From: an uncultured Flavobacteriales bacterium
Lineage (GTDB): Bacteria > Bacteroidota > Bacteroidia > Flavobacteriales_D > Parvicellaceae
NCBI GenBank assembly: GCA_905480225.1
Contig: CAJQPO010000020.1
Coordinates: 20,722 to 84,721, forward strand
Reading direction: 5' to 3'
Length of the DNA stretch: 64,000 nt
The notes beneath the pieces are model-generated. The model saw nothing but the letters and a program-made list of their open reading frames with translations. It was not told where the DNA came from and did no database searches. Positions 37,643 to 45,744 of the stretch are shown here, piece after piece. The position numbers and the translations under genes are program-made. Numbering within the stretch: position 1 is the stretch's first letter; each line of letters starts with the position of its first letter.

Positions 37643-39691
37643 TTAATTACGTTGGTCTAATTTTTTTACCATCGTTAAAATCGTCGCTAAAGCAACTGTT
37701 TCGCCGGTTTCATCATAAACATCAACTAAGAATCGTACAATTCCTTTGGCGATGTCCTCTTCAGAGCGTTTTTCTTGATCAATTTTTTCCTTTACCGTAA
37801 ACTTCACTCCAATTGTCGCACCAGGATATACGGGCTTGATAAACCGTGCCTCATCTAATCCATAATTGAGAAGTACTGGGCCTTTTTTAGGGTCGACAAA
37901 AAGTCCTGCTGCTTTAGAAAGAATAAAATAGCCATGTGCTACACGTTGTTCAAAAATAGTTCCCTCCAAGGATGTTGCATCCATGTGTGCATAAAAATTA
38001 TCTCCACTTACATTTGCAAAGTTTACTATATCAGCATCGGTAACGGTGTGTTTATGTGTAAATACAGTATCGCCAACCATTAATTCTTCGAAATGTTGTC
38101 TAAAAACATGCGGATTAGCTTCCGTTTGATCCGCACCAACTTGAAATTGTGCTGTAATTTTTGTAATCGTTTGTGGATGTCCTTGGATAGCCGTTCGTTG
38201 TAAATAGTGGAGTATTCCTCGTTTTCCGCCCATTTCTTCGCCACCACCTGCTCTTCCAGGGCCACCGTGGGTTAATAATGGCATCGGCGAGCCATGTCCT
38301 GTACTTTCTTTAGCACATCGCTCATTTAATACCAAGATTCTTCCATTACTGCAAGCAGCTTCTATAACAAAATCTCTGGCCAGTTCATCATTGGCAGTTA
38401 CAATTGAAGTTACCAAAGAACCTTTGCCTAGCTTAACCAACTCTACGGCTTCTTCTAATGATTGGTAAGGCATAATGGTCGAAACTGGACCAAATGCCTC
38501 AATATTATGGCCTTTTAATTTTTTGAACGGATCATCATTGAACATTACAATAGGTGAGAAAAATGCCCCTTTTGATTTATCTGCTCCAATGACATCAAAT
38601 TTTTCTAGATCACCATAAACAAGTGCCTGTTCAGCTAATAATTCGGCCACATTTTCTTTTACTCGCGCAACCTGAGTCTGAGAAGCTAATGCACCCATTC
38701 TAACACCTTCATGCGCTGGGTCGCCTATAACCGTTTTGTCGAGTCGTTGACTGATGGCATGTTGCACATCGTCTACCAATTTTTCAGGGACAATAATCCT
38801 CCTTACAGCTGTACATTTTTGGCCCGTTTTAACAGTGATTTCCTTTTGTACTTCTTTAATAAATAAGTCAAATTCAGCTGATCCTGGTACGGCATCTTCA
38901 CCTAAAACAGCTGCATTTAATGAGTCTGCTTCTAAATTAAATGGAACGGAGTTTTCAATAATTTGTGGAAGGCTTTTTAATTTTTTTCCTGTGTGTGCTG
39001 AGCCGGTAAAAGTGACGACATCGTTGTGATTTACGTGGTCAATAATGCCTCTGCCTAACCCGCAAACAAGCTGCAAGGCTCCTTCGGGTAATATTTTAGA
39101 CGCAACAATTTCTCTTACCATTAGTTCTGTAAGGTAACAGGTGTATTCAGATGGTTTTACAATCGCTGGAACTCCGGCCATTAGGTTCACTGCAATTTTT
39201 TCGAGCATCCCCCAAATAGGGAAATTAAAAGCATTGATATGGATAGCGACTCCTTGTTTCGGAACCATGATATGGTGCCCGATGAATGTACCATTTTTCG
39301 ATAACTGGGCAGCTGTGCCATCAACATAATAAGGAAGATCTGGGAATTGTTTTCTTAAAGAAGCATTTGCAAATAGATTCCCTATTCCTCCTTCGATGTC
39401 AATCCAAGAGTCAATTCGAGTCGCGCCTGTTGCAGCACTGAGGGTGTAGAATTTTTCCTTGATGCTGATTAAATGGAGAGCTAGCGCTTTCAACATTCTC
39501 CCTCTTTCTTGGAAGGTCATTGACCTCAATGCAGTGCCACCTAATTTGCGGCCGTAATTCAGCACTGACTCGAAGTCTATTCCCAAACTAGATGTAGTTC
39601 CTAGTTGTTCACCGGTTATGGCATTGAAAAGTTCCAGTTCAGTCCCTTCTCCATTCATCCATTTCCCTTGTATGTAATTTTGTACGTTCAT
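37643..39691 (-). CDS. paaZ: PaaZ bifunctional oxepin-CoA hydrolase / semialdehyde dehydrogenase
   Basis: 682 residues. An N-terminal aldehyde dehydrogenase domain (1-520) has Glu254 in FNLEADSLN and Cys293 in TGQKCTAVRR. A C-terminal MaoC hotdog hydratase domain (about 530-680) has the catalytic Asp564/His569 pair in VSGDNFYAH. Together they open oxepin-CoA and oxidise the resulting aldehyde in aerobic phenylacetate breakdown; the Glu position agrees with Glu256 of E. coli PaaZ. Signature blocks such as NAFNFPIWGMLEKIAVNL and GGKRGILHYLQRTAIQGHP are PaaZ-specific. The rest of the paa pathway (paaABCDE, paaK) is not in the window; only an enoyl-CoA hydratase follows. Confidence 0.95.
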   Translation of the reverse strand: MNVQNYIQGKWMNGEGTELELFNAITGEQLGTTSSLGIDFESVLNYGRKLGGTALRSMTFQERGRMLKALALHLISIKEKFYTLSAATGATRIDSWIDIEGGIGNLFANASLRKQFPDLPYYVDGTAAQLSKNGTFIGHHIMVPKQGVAIHINAFNFPIWGMLEKIAVNLMAGVPAIVKPSEYTCYLTELMVREIVASKILPEGALQLVCGLGRGIIDHVNHNDVVTFTGSAHTGKKLKSLPQIIENSVPFNLEADSLNAAVLGEDAVPGSAEFDLFIKEVQKEITVKTGQKCTAVRRIIVPEKLVDDVQHAISQRLDKTVIGDPAHEGVRMGALASQTQVARVKENVAELLAEQALVYGDLEKFDVIGADKSKGAFFSPIVMFNDDPFKKLKGHNIEAFGPVSTIMPYQSLEEAVELVKLGKGSLVTSIVTANDELARDFVIEAACSNGRILVLNERCAKESTGHGSPMPLLTHGGPGRAGGGEEMGGKRGILHYLQRTAIQGHPQTITKITAQFQVGADQTEANPHVFRQHFEELMVGDTVFTHKHTVTDADIVNFANVSGDNFYAHMDATSLEGTIFEQRVAHGYFILSKAAGLFVDPKKGPVLLNYGLDEARFIKPVYPGATIGVKFTVKEKIDQEKRSEEDIAKGIVRFLVDVYDETGETVALATILTMVKKLDQRN

Positions 39692-39792
39692 AGGTACCTC
39701 TATTTCATTTTAGTAATGTATCCAATGTTGTCCCAATAAATACGTTGCAAAATATCAATTTTTAATCAGGTGTTCAACGATTTATAATTGGT

Positions 39793-41937
39793 TTATTGAT
39801 GTATAATGCCACGAGGGTCTACATTTTTAAATTTTACAATATAATGCGTTCCACTCCTAGTTGTGTCCTGAGTAATGGTTCCATCTAGTTGACTAACCAA
39901 CGTTAGGATTAAATCCATACCAAGTGTGTCAGGTGTTTCTAAATTAACATCATCTGAAATGCCAATACCGTTGTCACCTATACTCATTTCACAATCTTGA
40001 TTTTCATTGGTAATGATATCAATGTAAATTTCGGGATTCTCAATTTTATCAGACTTAAATCCGTGTTTTAAACTGTTTGTAATCATTTCATTGATAATCA
40101 GACCCAATGGAATCAAAGTGTCAATTCCCATGAAGTCAATGCCAACATTGTGTTTGAAACCAATTTTCTTGTCAATCACGTATGCTTGTAACAAATCATT
40201 ACCAAGCTTGCTTATATATTCATTAAGTTTTACGCTCGATAAGTCGTCCGTGCGATAAAGTTCTTCATGAACCAATGCCATTGACTTAACCCTGTCTTCA
40301 CATTCTTGAAACAAGCCGATAACTGCCGGATCATCTATTTTTGAGGATTGTAAACGTATTAAGCTGTTTATTACTTGTAGATTATTCTTTACCCGGTGAT
40401 GTATTTCCTTTAAAAGAAGCTCTTTTTCGTCTTTGCTAATAAGTGTTTTTTTCAATTCTTCATTCGTTTCTTTTAATCGCGCCGTAATCCGTTTGATGTG
40501 TTGTAACTTTCTGTAATTATTGGCTAACAAAAGAGCAACCAACAAGACTATAATCACAAGGCTGTAAATAATGACCTGAAGCTGAACCTTTCTATTTTGT
40601 TCATCAATTTTATCTTTTGTGAGCAATTGATTTTCTAGGCCTAAAAGCTCATTTTCTTTTTCGGATTCACCAAGTGAATAGATGGTTTGTAATTCTGCTA
40701 ATCTTTGATTGTTTTCATTTTTTAGAATACTGTCTTGGTACGATAAATATTTTTTAAATAGTTGTAAAGCCTCATCGGATTTTCCTGCTCTTTCTTTGAA
40801 TTCGGATTTTTTCTTAAATAGGTAGGCCAATTCATCCTTAACTTCAAACCTTTTTGCCATGGCCATTCCTTCATCAAAATAATAATTAGCTTTTGAGGTG
40901 TTCCCCAATTTCCCATAAACTGAAGCTAAGTTTGCATAGGTCCGAGGAACAGAATAGATTAATTTATTTTCCAATTTAATGTCAAGTGATTTAATAAAGT
41001 TGTTTCGAGCAGATTCGAATTTATTTTGTCTTTCCAAAACCAAACCAATATTGTTGTAAGCTTCAGCAGAGGCATTCAGTTGATTTGCTTCTTCAAATAA
41101 TCGAATGCTTTGATAGTAATGGGCTAATGCTTGATTTAAATCGCCTGTTTGTCGGTAAATATCGCCCAGTACATTCGTTGTTTGCGCAATTCCGAGCGGG
41201 TTTTGTATGGCCTCAAAGTGTTTTATCGCTTCAGTGAAAAAATTATTAGCTAAAGGGAAGTCACCTTTTAGCGTGTATATTTCACCAATTTTGACCATGG
41301 TATTGGCTTCCTGTAAAAAAAGACTGTCTTTTTGTGCTAAATCTAAAGCCTGAAAATAAAATTCAAGAGAAATTCCAAGGTTATTAAGATTTTTGTGGAG
41401 TTCTCCTAGTCCATTTTTTACTTGCGCAACTCCTGTTATATCGTTGTTCGATTCGTATATAGAAAGGGCATTTTCGAAAGATATTTGTGCTTTAGATCCC
41501 GCTCCTAATTTTGTATAGAATTTAGCTAATTCAAAATAAGATTGGGCTAACTGCACGACGTAATTGTTAATTTCCCAAGTATCAATTTCCTTTAACTTCC
41601 AATCAATTGCTTCGATCAATTGGTTGTTTTTTGCGTGGACTTTTGAGATGTTTCTGTAGGCCAGTGCACAATATTTTTTGGTTCTTAATCGCTCGCCAAT
41701 ATCGACACCAAACCGAGCATACACCAGCTGATCGCGATAGTTGTCGTGAGCATCACACAATTCAAAAATGATTTTGAGTGTATCAATTTTATTAGATGCT
41801 AAGTCGAGATTTTTTATCAAAGAATCAATGGCTCTAGAATTCTCCTGAGCGAACGAACTTGACGTGATCGTAGAGAAGGTAAGCAATAAGAACATTGTTA
41901 CATTGAAAAAGCTATGTTTTAAATTCTTGGTGCTCAT
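39793..41937 (-). CDS. TPR-containing sensor histidine kinase (HisKA_2 type)
   Basis: 714 residues. A signal-like N-terminal hydrophobic segment is followed by about eight TPR units (about 45-400; QVKNGLGELHKNLNNLGIS, QTTNVLGDIYRQTGDLNQA, EAYNNIGLVLERQNKFESA). A short coiled coil precedes one transmembrane helix (about 455-477; VIIYSLVIIVLLVALLLANN). The kinase part has EIHHRVKNNLQVI with the phospho-acceptor His513/514 and a HATPase_c domain (LGLIINEMITNSLKHG; SIGDNGIG; GMDLILTLVSQLDG). The periplasmic TPR part probably senses a protein or peptide. No response regulator is in the window, so the partner is encoded elsewhere. It is coupled by ATGA to the GNAT gene. Confidence 0.92.
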   Translation of the reverse strand: MSTKNLKHSFFNVTMFLLLTFSTITSSSFAQENSRAIDSLIKNLDLASNKIDTLKIIFELCDAHDNYRDQLVYARFGVDIGERLRTKKYCALAYRNISKVHAKNNQLIEAIDWKLKEIDTWEINNYVVQLAQSYFELAKFYTKLGAGSKAQISFENALSIYESNNDITGVAQVKNGLGELHKNLNNLGISLEFYFQALDLAQKDSLFLQEANTMVKIGEIYTLKGDFPLANNFFTEAIKHFEAIQNPLGIAQTTNVLGDIYRQTGDLNQALAHYYQSIRLFEEANQLNASAEAYNNIGLVLERQNKFESARNNFIKSLDIKLENKLIYSVPRTYANLASVYGKLGNTSKANYYFDEGMAMAKRFEVKDELAYLFKKKSEFKERAGKSDEALQLFKKYLSYQDSILKNENNQRLAELQTIYSLGESEKENELLGLENQLLTKDKIDEQNRKVQLQVIIYSLVIIVLLVALLLANNYRKLQHIKRITARLKETNEELKKTLISKDEKELLLKEIHHRVKNNLQVINSLIRLQSSKIDDPAVIGLFQECEDRVKSMALVHEELYRTDDLSSVKLNEYISKLGNDLLQAYVIDKKIGFKHNVGIDFMGIDTLIPLGLIINEMITNSLKHGFKSDKIENPEIYIDIITNENQDCEMSIGDNGIGISDDVNLETPDTLGMDLILTLVSQLDGTITQDTTRSGTHYIVKFKNVDPRGIIHQ

Positions 41938-42434
41938 TGGTTAAGTAATTTTTCGAAACAAGCAAATGGCGCCTCTATTGAACGGAAATATACAAATCCA
42001 ATTTTTTTATAATTCAAATTTTTATAGAATCTCATGTTTCCATTATTTTTGGTGTACGTATCTAAACGGATAGCATCAATACCAATATTTAAACAATGTT
42101 CTTCTACAAAGTTCATTAAATTTTTTGCAATACCCATGCGTTGAAATTTCGGATGGACTGCAAGACGGTGAACAACGCGAAATGTTGATTTTGTCCAGTT
42201 TATTGTCTTATATGCTGGACTTTCTTCCAAATTTAAAGTTATGGTTCCAGCAATAACCTGGTTGGTTAAATAAACCCAGACTTCTTCTTTGTTTATGTTT
42301 CGATTTAAATCTTCTGATCTTGGATAATGTTCATCCCATTGATGAATTCCTTCAGTAATCATGGCTTTCGCACAATCTTGAAATAGTTGAAAAATATCCG
42401 AGTAATCATCTTTTGTTGCAAGACGTATTTGCAT
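41934..42434 (-). CDS. GNAT-family N-acetyltransferase
   Basis: 166 residues of single GNAT domain. The acetyl-CoA site is RLAVHPKFQRMGIAKNLMNF (Q-x-x-G-I/A loop), preceded by the beta4 block VIAGTITLNL and followed by IDAIRLDTYTKNNGNMRFYKNLNYKKIG, the usual beta5-alpha4 pattern. The substrate is unknown. The stop overlaps the start of the TPR sensor kinase (ATGA), so the two are translationally coupled. The divergent 42568 gene lies 133 bases away. Confidence 0.88.
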   Translation of the reverse strand: MQIRLATKDDYSDIFQLFQDCAKAMITEGIHQWDEHYPRSEDLNRNINKEEVWVYLTNQVIAGTITLNLEESPAYKTINWTKSTFRVVHRLAVHPKFQRMGIAKNLMNFVEEHCLNIGIDAIRLDTYTKNNGNMRFYKNLNYKKIGFVYFRSIEAPFACFEKLLNQ

Positions 42435-42485
42435 TAATTCTGTATTGCATTTTTATTCCTTGTGGGAGGCTGGAACATTTACATG

Positions 42486-42493
42486 CAAAAATA
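42486..42493 (-). promoter_or_regulatory. Possible -7 box for the GNAT-kinase pair
   Basis: Minus-strand TATTTTTG matches TAnnTTTG and would give a leader of about 45 bases before the ATG at 42434. No TTG at proper -33 spacing, so weak. Confidence 0.3.
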
Positions 42494-42520
42494 ATAAAAA
42501 AATGAAGGCCAAAAATTAGA

Positions 42521-42548
42521 TTGCCCTATGGAAATATCGATAGCTTTG
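42521..42548 (+). promoter_or_regulatory. Probable promoter for the 86-residue gene
   Basis: TAGCTTTG (42541-42548) is an exact -7 match 20 bases before the ATG at 42568, and a TTG lies at 42521-42523, with a spacer of 17, shorter than the usual 19-21. It supports the short downstream gene being expressed. Confidence 0.4.
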
Positions 42549-42567
42549 TATAGAATTTATTATTGTT

Positions 42568-42828
42568 ATGGAAATAAAAATAAAAGTTCAAGTTGAGAAT
42601 GCAGATGAGATACTGAAAGCCCATAAAGGTGGTATACTTGGCTTTTTTGCAGACGTAGTTCTGAGTAAAGAAAAGAAGCAAGTTAAAGTTGAAAAAGCAG
42701 TCTGTGAACAAATTGTTCATCATTTGAAATTAGAAATGCCAAGAAGGTTAGAAGAGGAACAGGTTAAGACTAATTTAAAATTTGAAATTGTGAACAATAC
42801 TGATTTTGACGACCAAAACGCCTTTTGA
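42568..42828 (+). CDS. Hypothetical small protein (86 residues)
   Basis: Small, highly charged cytosolic-looking protein (MEIKIKVQVENADEILKAHK at the start; many Lys and Glu). It has no signal peptide, transmembrane helix or recognisable motif; predicted order is strand, helix, strand, long helix, strand. Support for it being real comes from the promoter box just upstream, an ATG with a short leader, and its fit between the divergent GNAT gene and convergent menA (nine-base gap). Function unknown. Confidence 0.6.
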   Translation: MEIKIKVQVENADEILKAHKGGILGFFADVVLSKEKKQVKVEKAVCEQIVHHLKLEMPRRLEEEQVKTNLKFEIVNNTDFDDQNAF

Positions 42829-42837
42829 AACCCCTTT

Positions 42838-43740
42838 TTATACTGGAACAACCAAGCTAAAGGCAAAGATTAAAGCTGTTATAAATGTAGTTAATGCCAG
42901 CTTCTTTAATTCGGGATCGAGGTCTTTTTCTTGGGTAACTTTGTATACACGTTTAATTGCAGTTAGTACAAGGATAAAAGGAATTAATAAAATCAATACC
43001 ACATATCCAGACTGCAATTTGATTAGGTAAAGCGCTAAAAGAATAATCGGGAATACAGTTAAAATTAAGTGATACGCCTTTGCTGCAGATAGACCTAGTG
43101 TTACGACCAACGTTCGTTTATTACTGGCCGCATCGTTTTTGTAATCACGCATGTTATTCAGGTTTAAAACTCCTGCACAAAGCATACCCACAGCAGCAGC
43201 AGGTATAACGTCAAGCCAAGCTATAGTTTTACTTTGTAAGTATATCGTTCCAAGTACTCCAACTAAACCAAAAAATACGAATACAAATAAATCACCAAAT
43301 CCGTGGTAACCAAAAGCATTTTTACCTAGAGTATATTTGATTGATGCAGCTATTGCTAGCACTCCAATGCCGAGTAAGGTGAAGAGTTTCCATCCTGGAT
43401 CAAGCGCAACAAAAAGCAAAGTCAGGCCAGATATAAGCGTGAAAATCGTACAAATTATTACCGCAATCTTCATAGCTTTTATCGTGATTTCTCCAGATTG
43501 AATAGCCCTCGTTGGCCCAATTCTATTTTCATTATCAGTGCCTTTCAACCCGTCTCCTAGATCATTCGCTAAATTGGATAAAATTTGAAGCAACACAGTC
43601 GTGATTACGGTCAAAATCAGAACCGTCCAATCAAATGTGCTTTTTTTAAAAGCGATTCCACCTCCGATGAGAATACAAGAAATAGCTAAAGGGAGCGTTC
43701 TTAATCGAATAGCACTAATCCAAGGCTTGATTTTGTTCAT
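42838..43740 (-). CDS. menA: 1,4-dihydroxy-2-naphthoate polyprenyltransferase
   Basis: 300 residues, UbiA-superfamily prenyltransferase with about nine helices that attaches the isoprenoid tail to DHNA in menaquinone synthesis. The first Asp-rich site is SNLANDLGDGLKGTDNENR, followed by GPTRAIQSGEI, a MenA hallmark, and the second site is LNNMRDYKNDAASNKRTL. The ATG at 43740 fits the family. Other men genes are not in the window. It is convergent with the 86-residue gene and divergent from the STAS-like gene. Confidence 0.95.
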   Translation of the reverse strand: MNKIKPWISAIRLRTLPLAISCILIGGGIAFKKSTFDWTVLILTVITTVLLQILSNLANDLGDGLKGTDNENRIGPTRAIQSGEITIKAMKIAVIICTIFTLISGLTLLFVALDPGWKLFTLLGIGVLAIAASIKYTLGKNAFGYHGFGDLFVFVFFGLVGVLGTIYLQSKTIAWLDVIPAAAVGMLCAGVLNLNNMRDYKNDAASNKRTLVVTLGLSAAKAYHLILTVFPIILLALYLIKLQSGYVVLILLIPFILVLTAIKRVYKVTQEKDLDPELKKLALTTFITALIFAFSLVVPV

Positions 43741-43842
43741 GTTATAGTTAAAACAATACTACTTACAAATAGTTTTTCGTTTTCATGCAATCTTCCGAGA
43801 TGTAAATATAGTAGGTGCTGTGAAAATTGCTAATTTTAGGTG

Positions 43843-44301
43843 ATGGAATTTTTTTCAGGAGCGAATACCGACATTGTCAATAAATACGATACCAAGCAAA
43901 TATCATTCGTTTGGAGATCTGATAACGTGCTGCATTATTACATAAAAGAGAATGCCTTTATCACAATGGAGGATATTTGGGAGATTTTGGAAATAGTAAA
44001 GGGTTGGGGTGCAAGTAACAAATATCTTCATTTGTTTGAATCTGGCTATAACGCAACGGTTGATACAGAAGTTCGTGAATGGGCCTCTTCGTCTAATCAA
44101 AATCAGTTCACAGTTGCGGATGCCATTTTGGTTAAAAATATGGCCCAACGATTAATAGGTAACTTCTATATACGTTTTAATCAACCGGTAAAACCGACTA
44201 AATTATTTACTTCTAAAAAAGAGGCCATTGATTGGCTTTTGGAAGAGGGTAATAGCTACAGCGTTAACCATCCCAACTGGAGCAGGCAGACCATAAGGTA
44301 A
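43843..44301 (+). CDS. Hypothetical protein, STAS/SpoIIAA-like fold suspected
   Basis: 152 residues from the ATG at 43843; a GTG three bases earlier also opens the frame. The pattern of a central acidic strand-helix unit, ADAILVKNMAQRLIGNFYIRF and a C-terminal KLFTSKKEAIDWLLEE resembles the small STAS-like proteins common in Bacteroidota (sometimes listed as STAS/SEC14-like DUFs). That assignment rests on pattern memory only. No signal peptide. The last 38 bases overlap the 3' end of folP on the opposite strand, so the C-terminal residues of both proteins are encoded by the same DNA. Confidence 0.65.
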   Translation: MEFFSGANTDIVNKYDTKQISFVWRSDNVLHYYIKENAFITMEDIWEILEIVKGWGASNKYLHLFESGYNATVDTEVREWASSSNQNQFTVADAILVKNMAQRLIGNFYIRFNQPVKPTKLFTSKKEAIDWLLEEGNSYSVNHPNWSRQTIR

Positions 44302-45127
44302 TGCACTCAGCTGCTTCCTTCACATCATGCACTCTTAAAATTTGGGCTCCTCTATCTAAAGCCATGGTATTAATAATAGAAGTTCCGTTCAGTGCATTTT
44401 CTGGAGTCGTTTCAAGCAGTTTGTAAATCATCGATTTTCTTGAAAAACCTACTAGAATTGGTAGCTTTAATTCCGCGAACTTTTCTAGTCCATCCAAAAG
44501 AGCGTAATTTTGTTTGACCGTTTTACCCAGACCAAATCCAGGATCTATCAATATTTGATTAGCTCCCATTTTTTTTAAATCCTTTACCCCATTACTTAAT
44601 GCACTAAATATTTCTTTAGTAACATCGCTGTAAGTTGGGCTGTTTTGCATGTTTCCTGGATTGCCTTGCATGTGTGTAAGTACATACGAAACATTGTGTT
44701 GCGCTACTAAATCGAACATGCCTTTGTCTAACTGACCGCCTGACACATCATTTATCATTGCCACGCCAGCTTCAATGGCAGCTTTTGCAACTGCAGTTCT
44801 ATACGTATCAATGGAGATCAGTGCTTCTGGGAAGTTTTTTACAAGACTTGTAATTACTGGAATGGTTCGCTTGATTTCATCTTCAGCATGGATGGATCTT
44901 GCCCCTGGTCGAGTTGATTGACCGCCCACATCAATGAAAGTAGCTCCTTGATCCAGCATTTTTTCACAACGTTTGAGTGCATCGGTTTGAAGTGTTCTAC
45001 TTTCTGCATAGAACGAATCTGGAGTAACGTTTAAAATACCCATTATCTTAGGCACATCAAGGTTAACTTCTTTGCCATTGCAAATAATCACGTTTTGTGG
45101 GTAAAAAACCTTATCTTTCGTACCCAT
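44264..45127 (-). CDS. folP: Dihydropteroate synthase
   Basis: 287 residues, TIM-barrel enzyme joining dihydropterin pyrophosphate and p-aminobenzoate in folate synthesis, the target of sulfonamides. Signatures are MGILNVTPDSF (36 residues in), FIDVGGQSTRPGA, INDVSGGQ, ILIDPGFGLGKTVKQNYALL, LVGFSRKSMI and the final LRVHDVKEA. The N-terminal extension of about 30 residues is typical for Bacteroidota. It is divergent from DUF1599 across only 16 bases, so the promoters must lie inside each other's genes: TACATTTG on the minus strand (complement of 45182-45189) is a candidate for folP. Confidence 0.96.
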   Translation of the reverse strand: MGTKDKVFYPQNVIICNGKEVNLDVPKIMGILNVTPDSFYAESRTLQTDALKRCEKMLDQGATFIDVGGQSTRPGARSIHAEDEIKRTIPVITSLVKNFPEALISIDTYRTAVAKAAIEAGVAMINDVSGGQLDKGMFDLVAQHNVSYVLTHMQGNPGNMQNSPTYSDVTKEIFSALSNGVKDLKKMGANQILIDPGFGLGKTVKQNYALLDGLEKFAELKLPILVGFSRKSMIYKLLETTPENALNGTSIINTMALDRGAQILRVHDVKEAAECITLWSACSSWDG

Positions 45128-45143
45128 TTTATTAGGGAATTTA

Positions 45144-45695
45144 ATGAGTGAAACGGTCGATCAATACAACCTTGTTGCAGACAAATGTAGAGACATTTTT
45201 ATTAAGAAAACCAAAGATTACGGAACCGCATGGCGAATTTTGAGAACCAGTTCTTTAACGGATCAGATTTTTATTAAAGCGAATCGTATTCGAACCATCC
45301 AGGATAAAGGAGTTAATAAGGTTGGAGAAGGTATTGAAAATGAGTTCATTGGCATTGTTAATTACTGTGTGATGTCACTAATTCAATTAGATTTGGTAGA
45401 AGATAATTTAGATTTAGCGCCAGATTATGTCGAGCAGCTTTATGCAAAACAGATTGAATTAACCCGTGATTTGATGCTTACGAAAAACCACGATTACGGC
45501 GAAGCATGGCGCGACATGAGAGTCTCGTCTTTAGTGGATTTAATTTTAATGAAAATATTAAGAGTGAAGCAAATTGAAGATAATCGAGGTGCAACTATTA
45601 TTTCTGAAGGTATTGACGCAAACTATATGGATATGTTGAATTATGCCATGTTTGCGATGATTTTAATGGCTGACAAGAAGTTAAAAGAAGGTTAA
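45144..45695 (+). CDS. DUF1599 (nucleotide-modification-associated domain 1) protein, internal duplication
   Basis: 183 residues made of two related halves. Half one contains CRDIFIKKTKDYGTAWRILRTSSLTDQIFIK, and half two LTRDLMLTKNHDYGEAWRDMRVSSLVDLILMK (both quoted in part). Each has a DYG-AWR core, a GEGI/SEGID acidic segment and a N-Y-motif helix, consistent with an all-alpha MazG-like arrangement. The family is found next to folP and BT_3928 in many Bacteroidota; its function has not been shown to my knowledge. It heads the long rightward run to 62532. Confidence 0.9.
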   Translation: MSETVDQYNLVADKCRDIFIKKTKDYGTAWRILRTSSLTDQIFIKANRIRTIQDKGVNKVGEGIENEFIGIVNYCVMSLIQLDLVEDNLDLAPDYVEQLYAKQIELTRDLMLTKNHDYGEAWRDMRVSSLVDLILMKILRVKQIEDNRGATIISEGIDANYMDMLNYAMFAMILMADKKLKEG

Positions 45696-45744
45696 AAATT
45701 TAAAAGAATGAAAGCTTAAAATTATTTTTAACAATAAAACTGCC

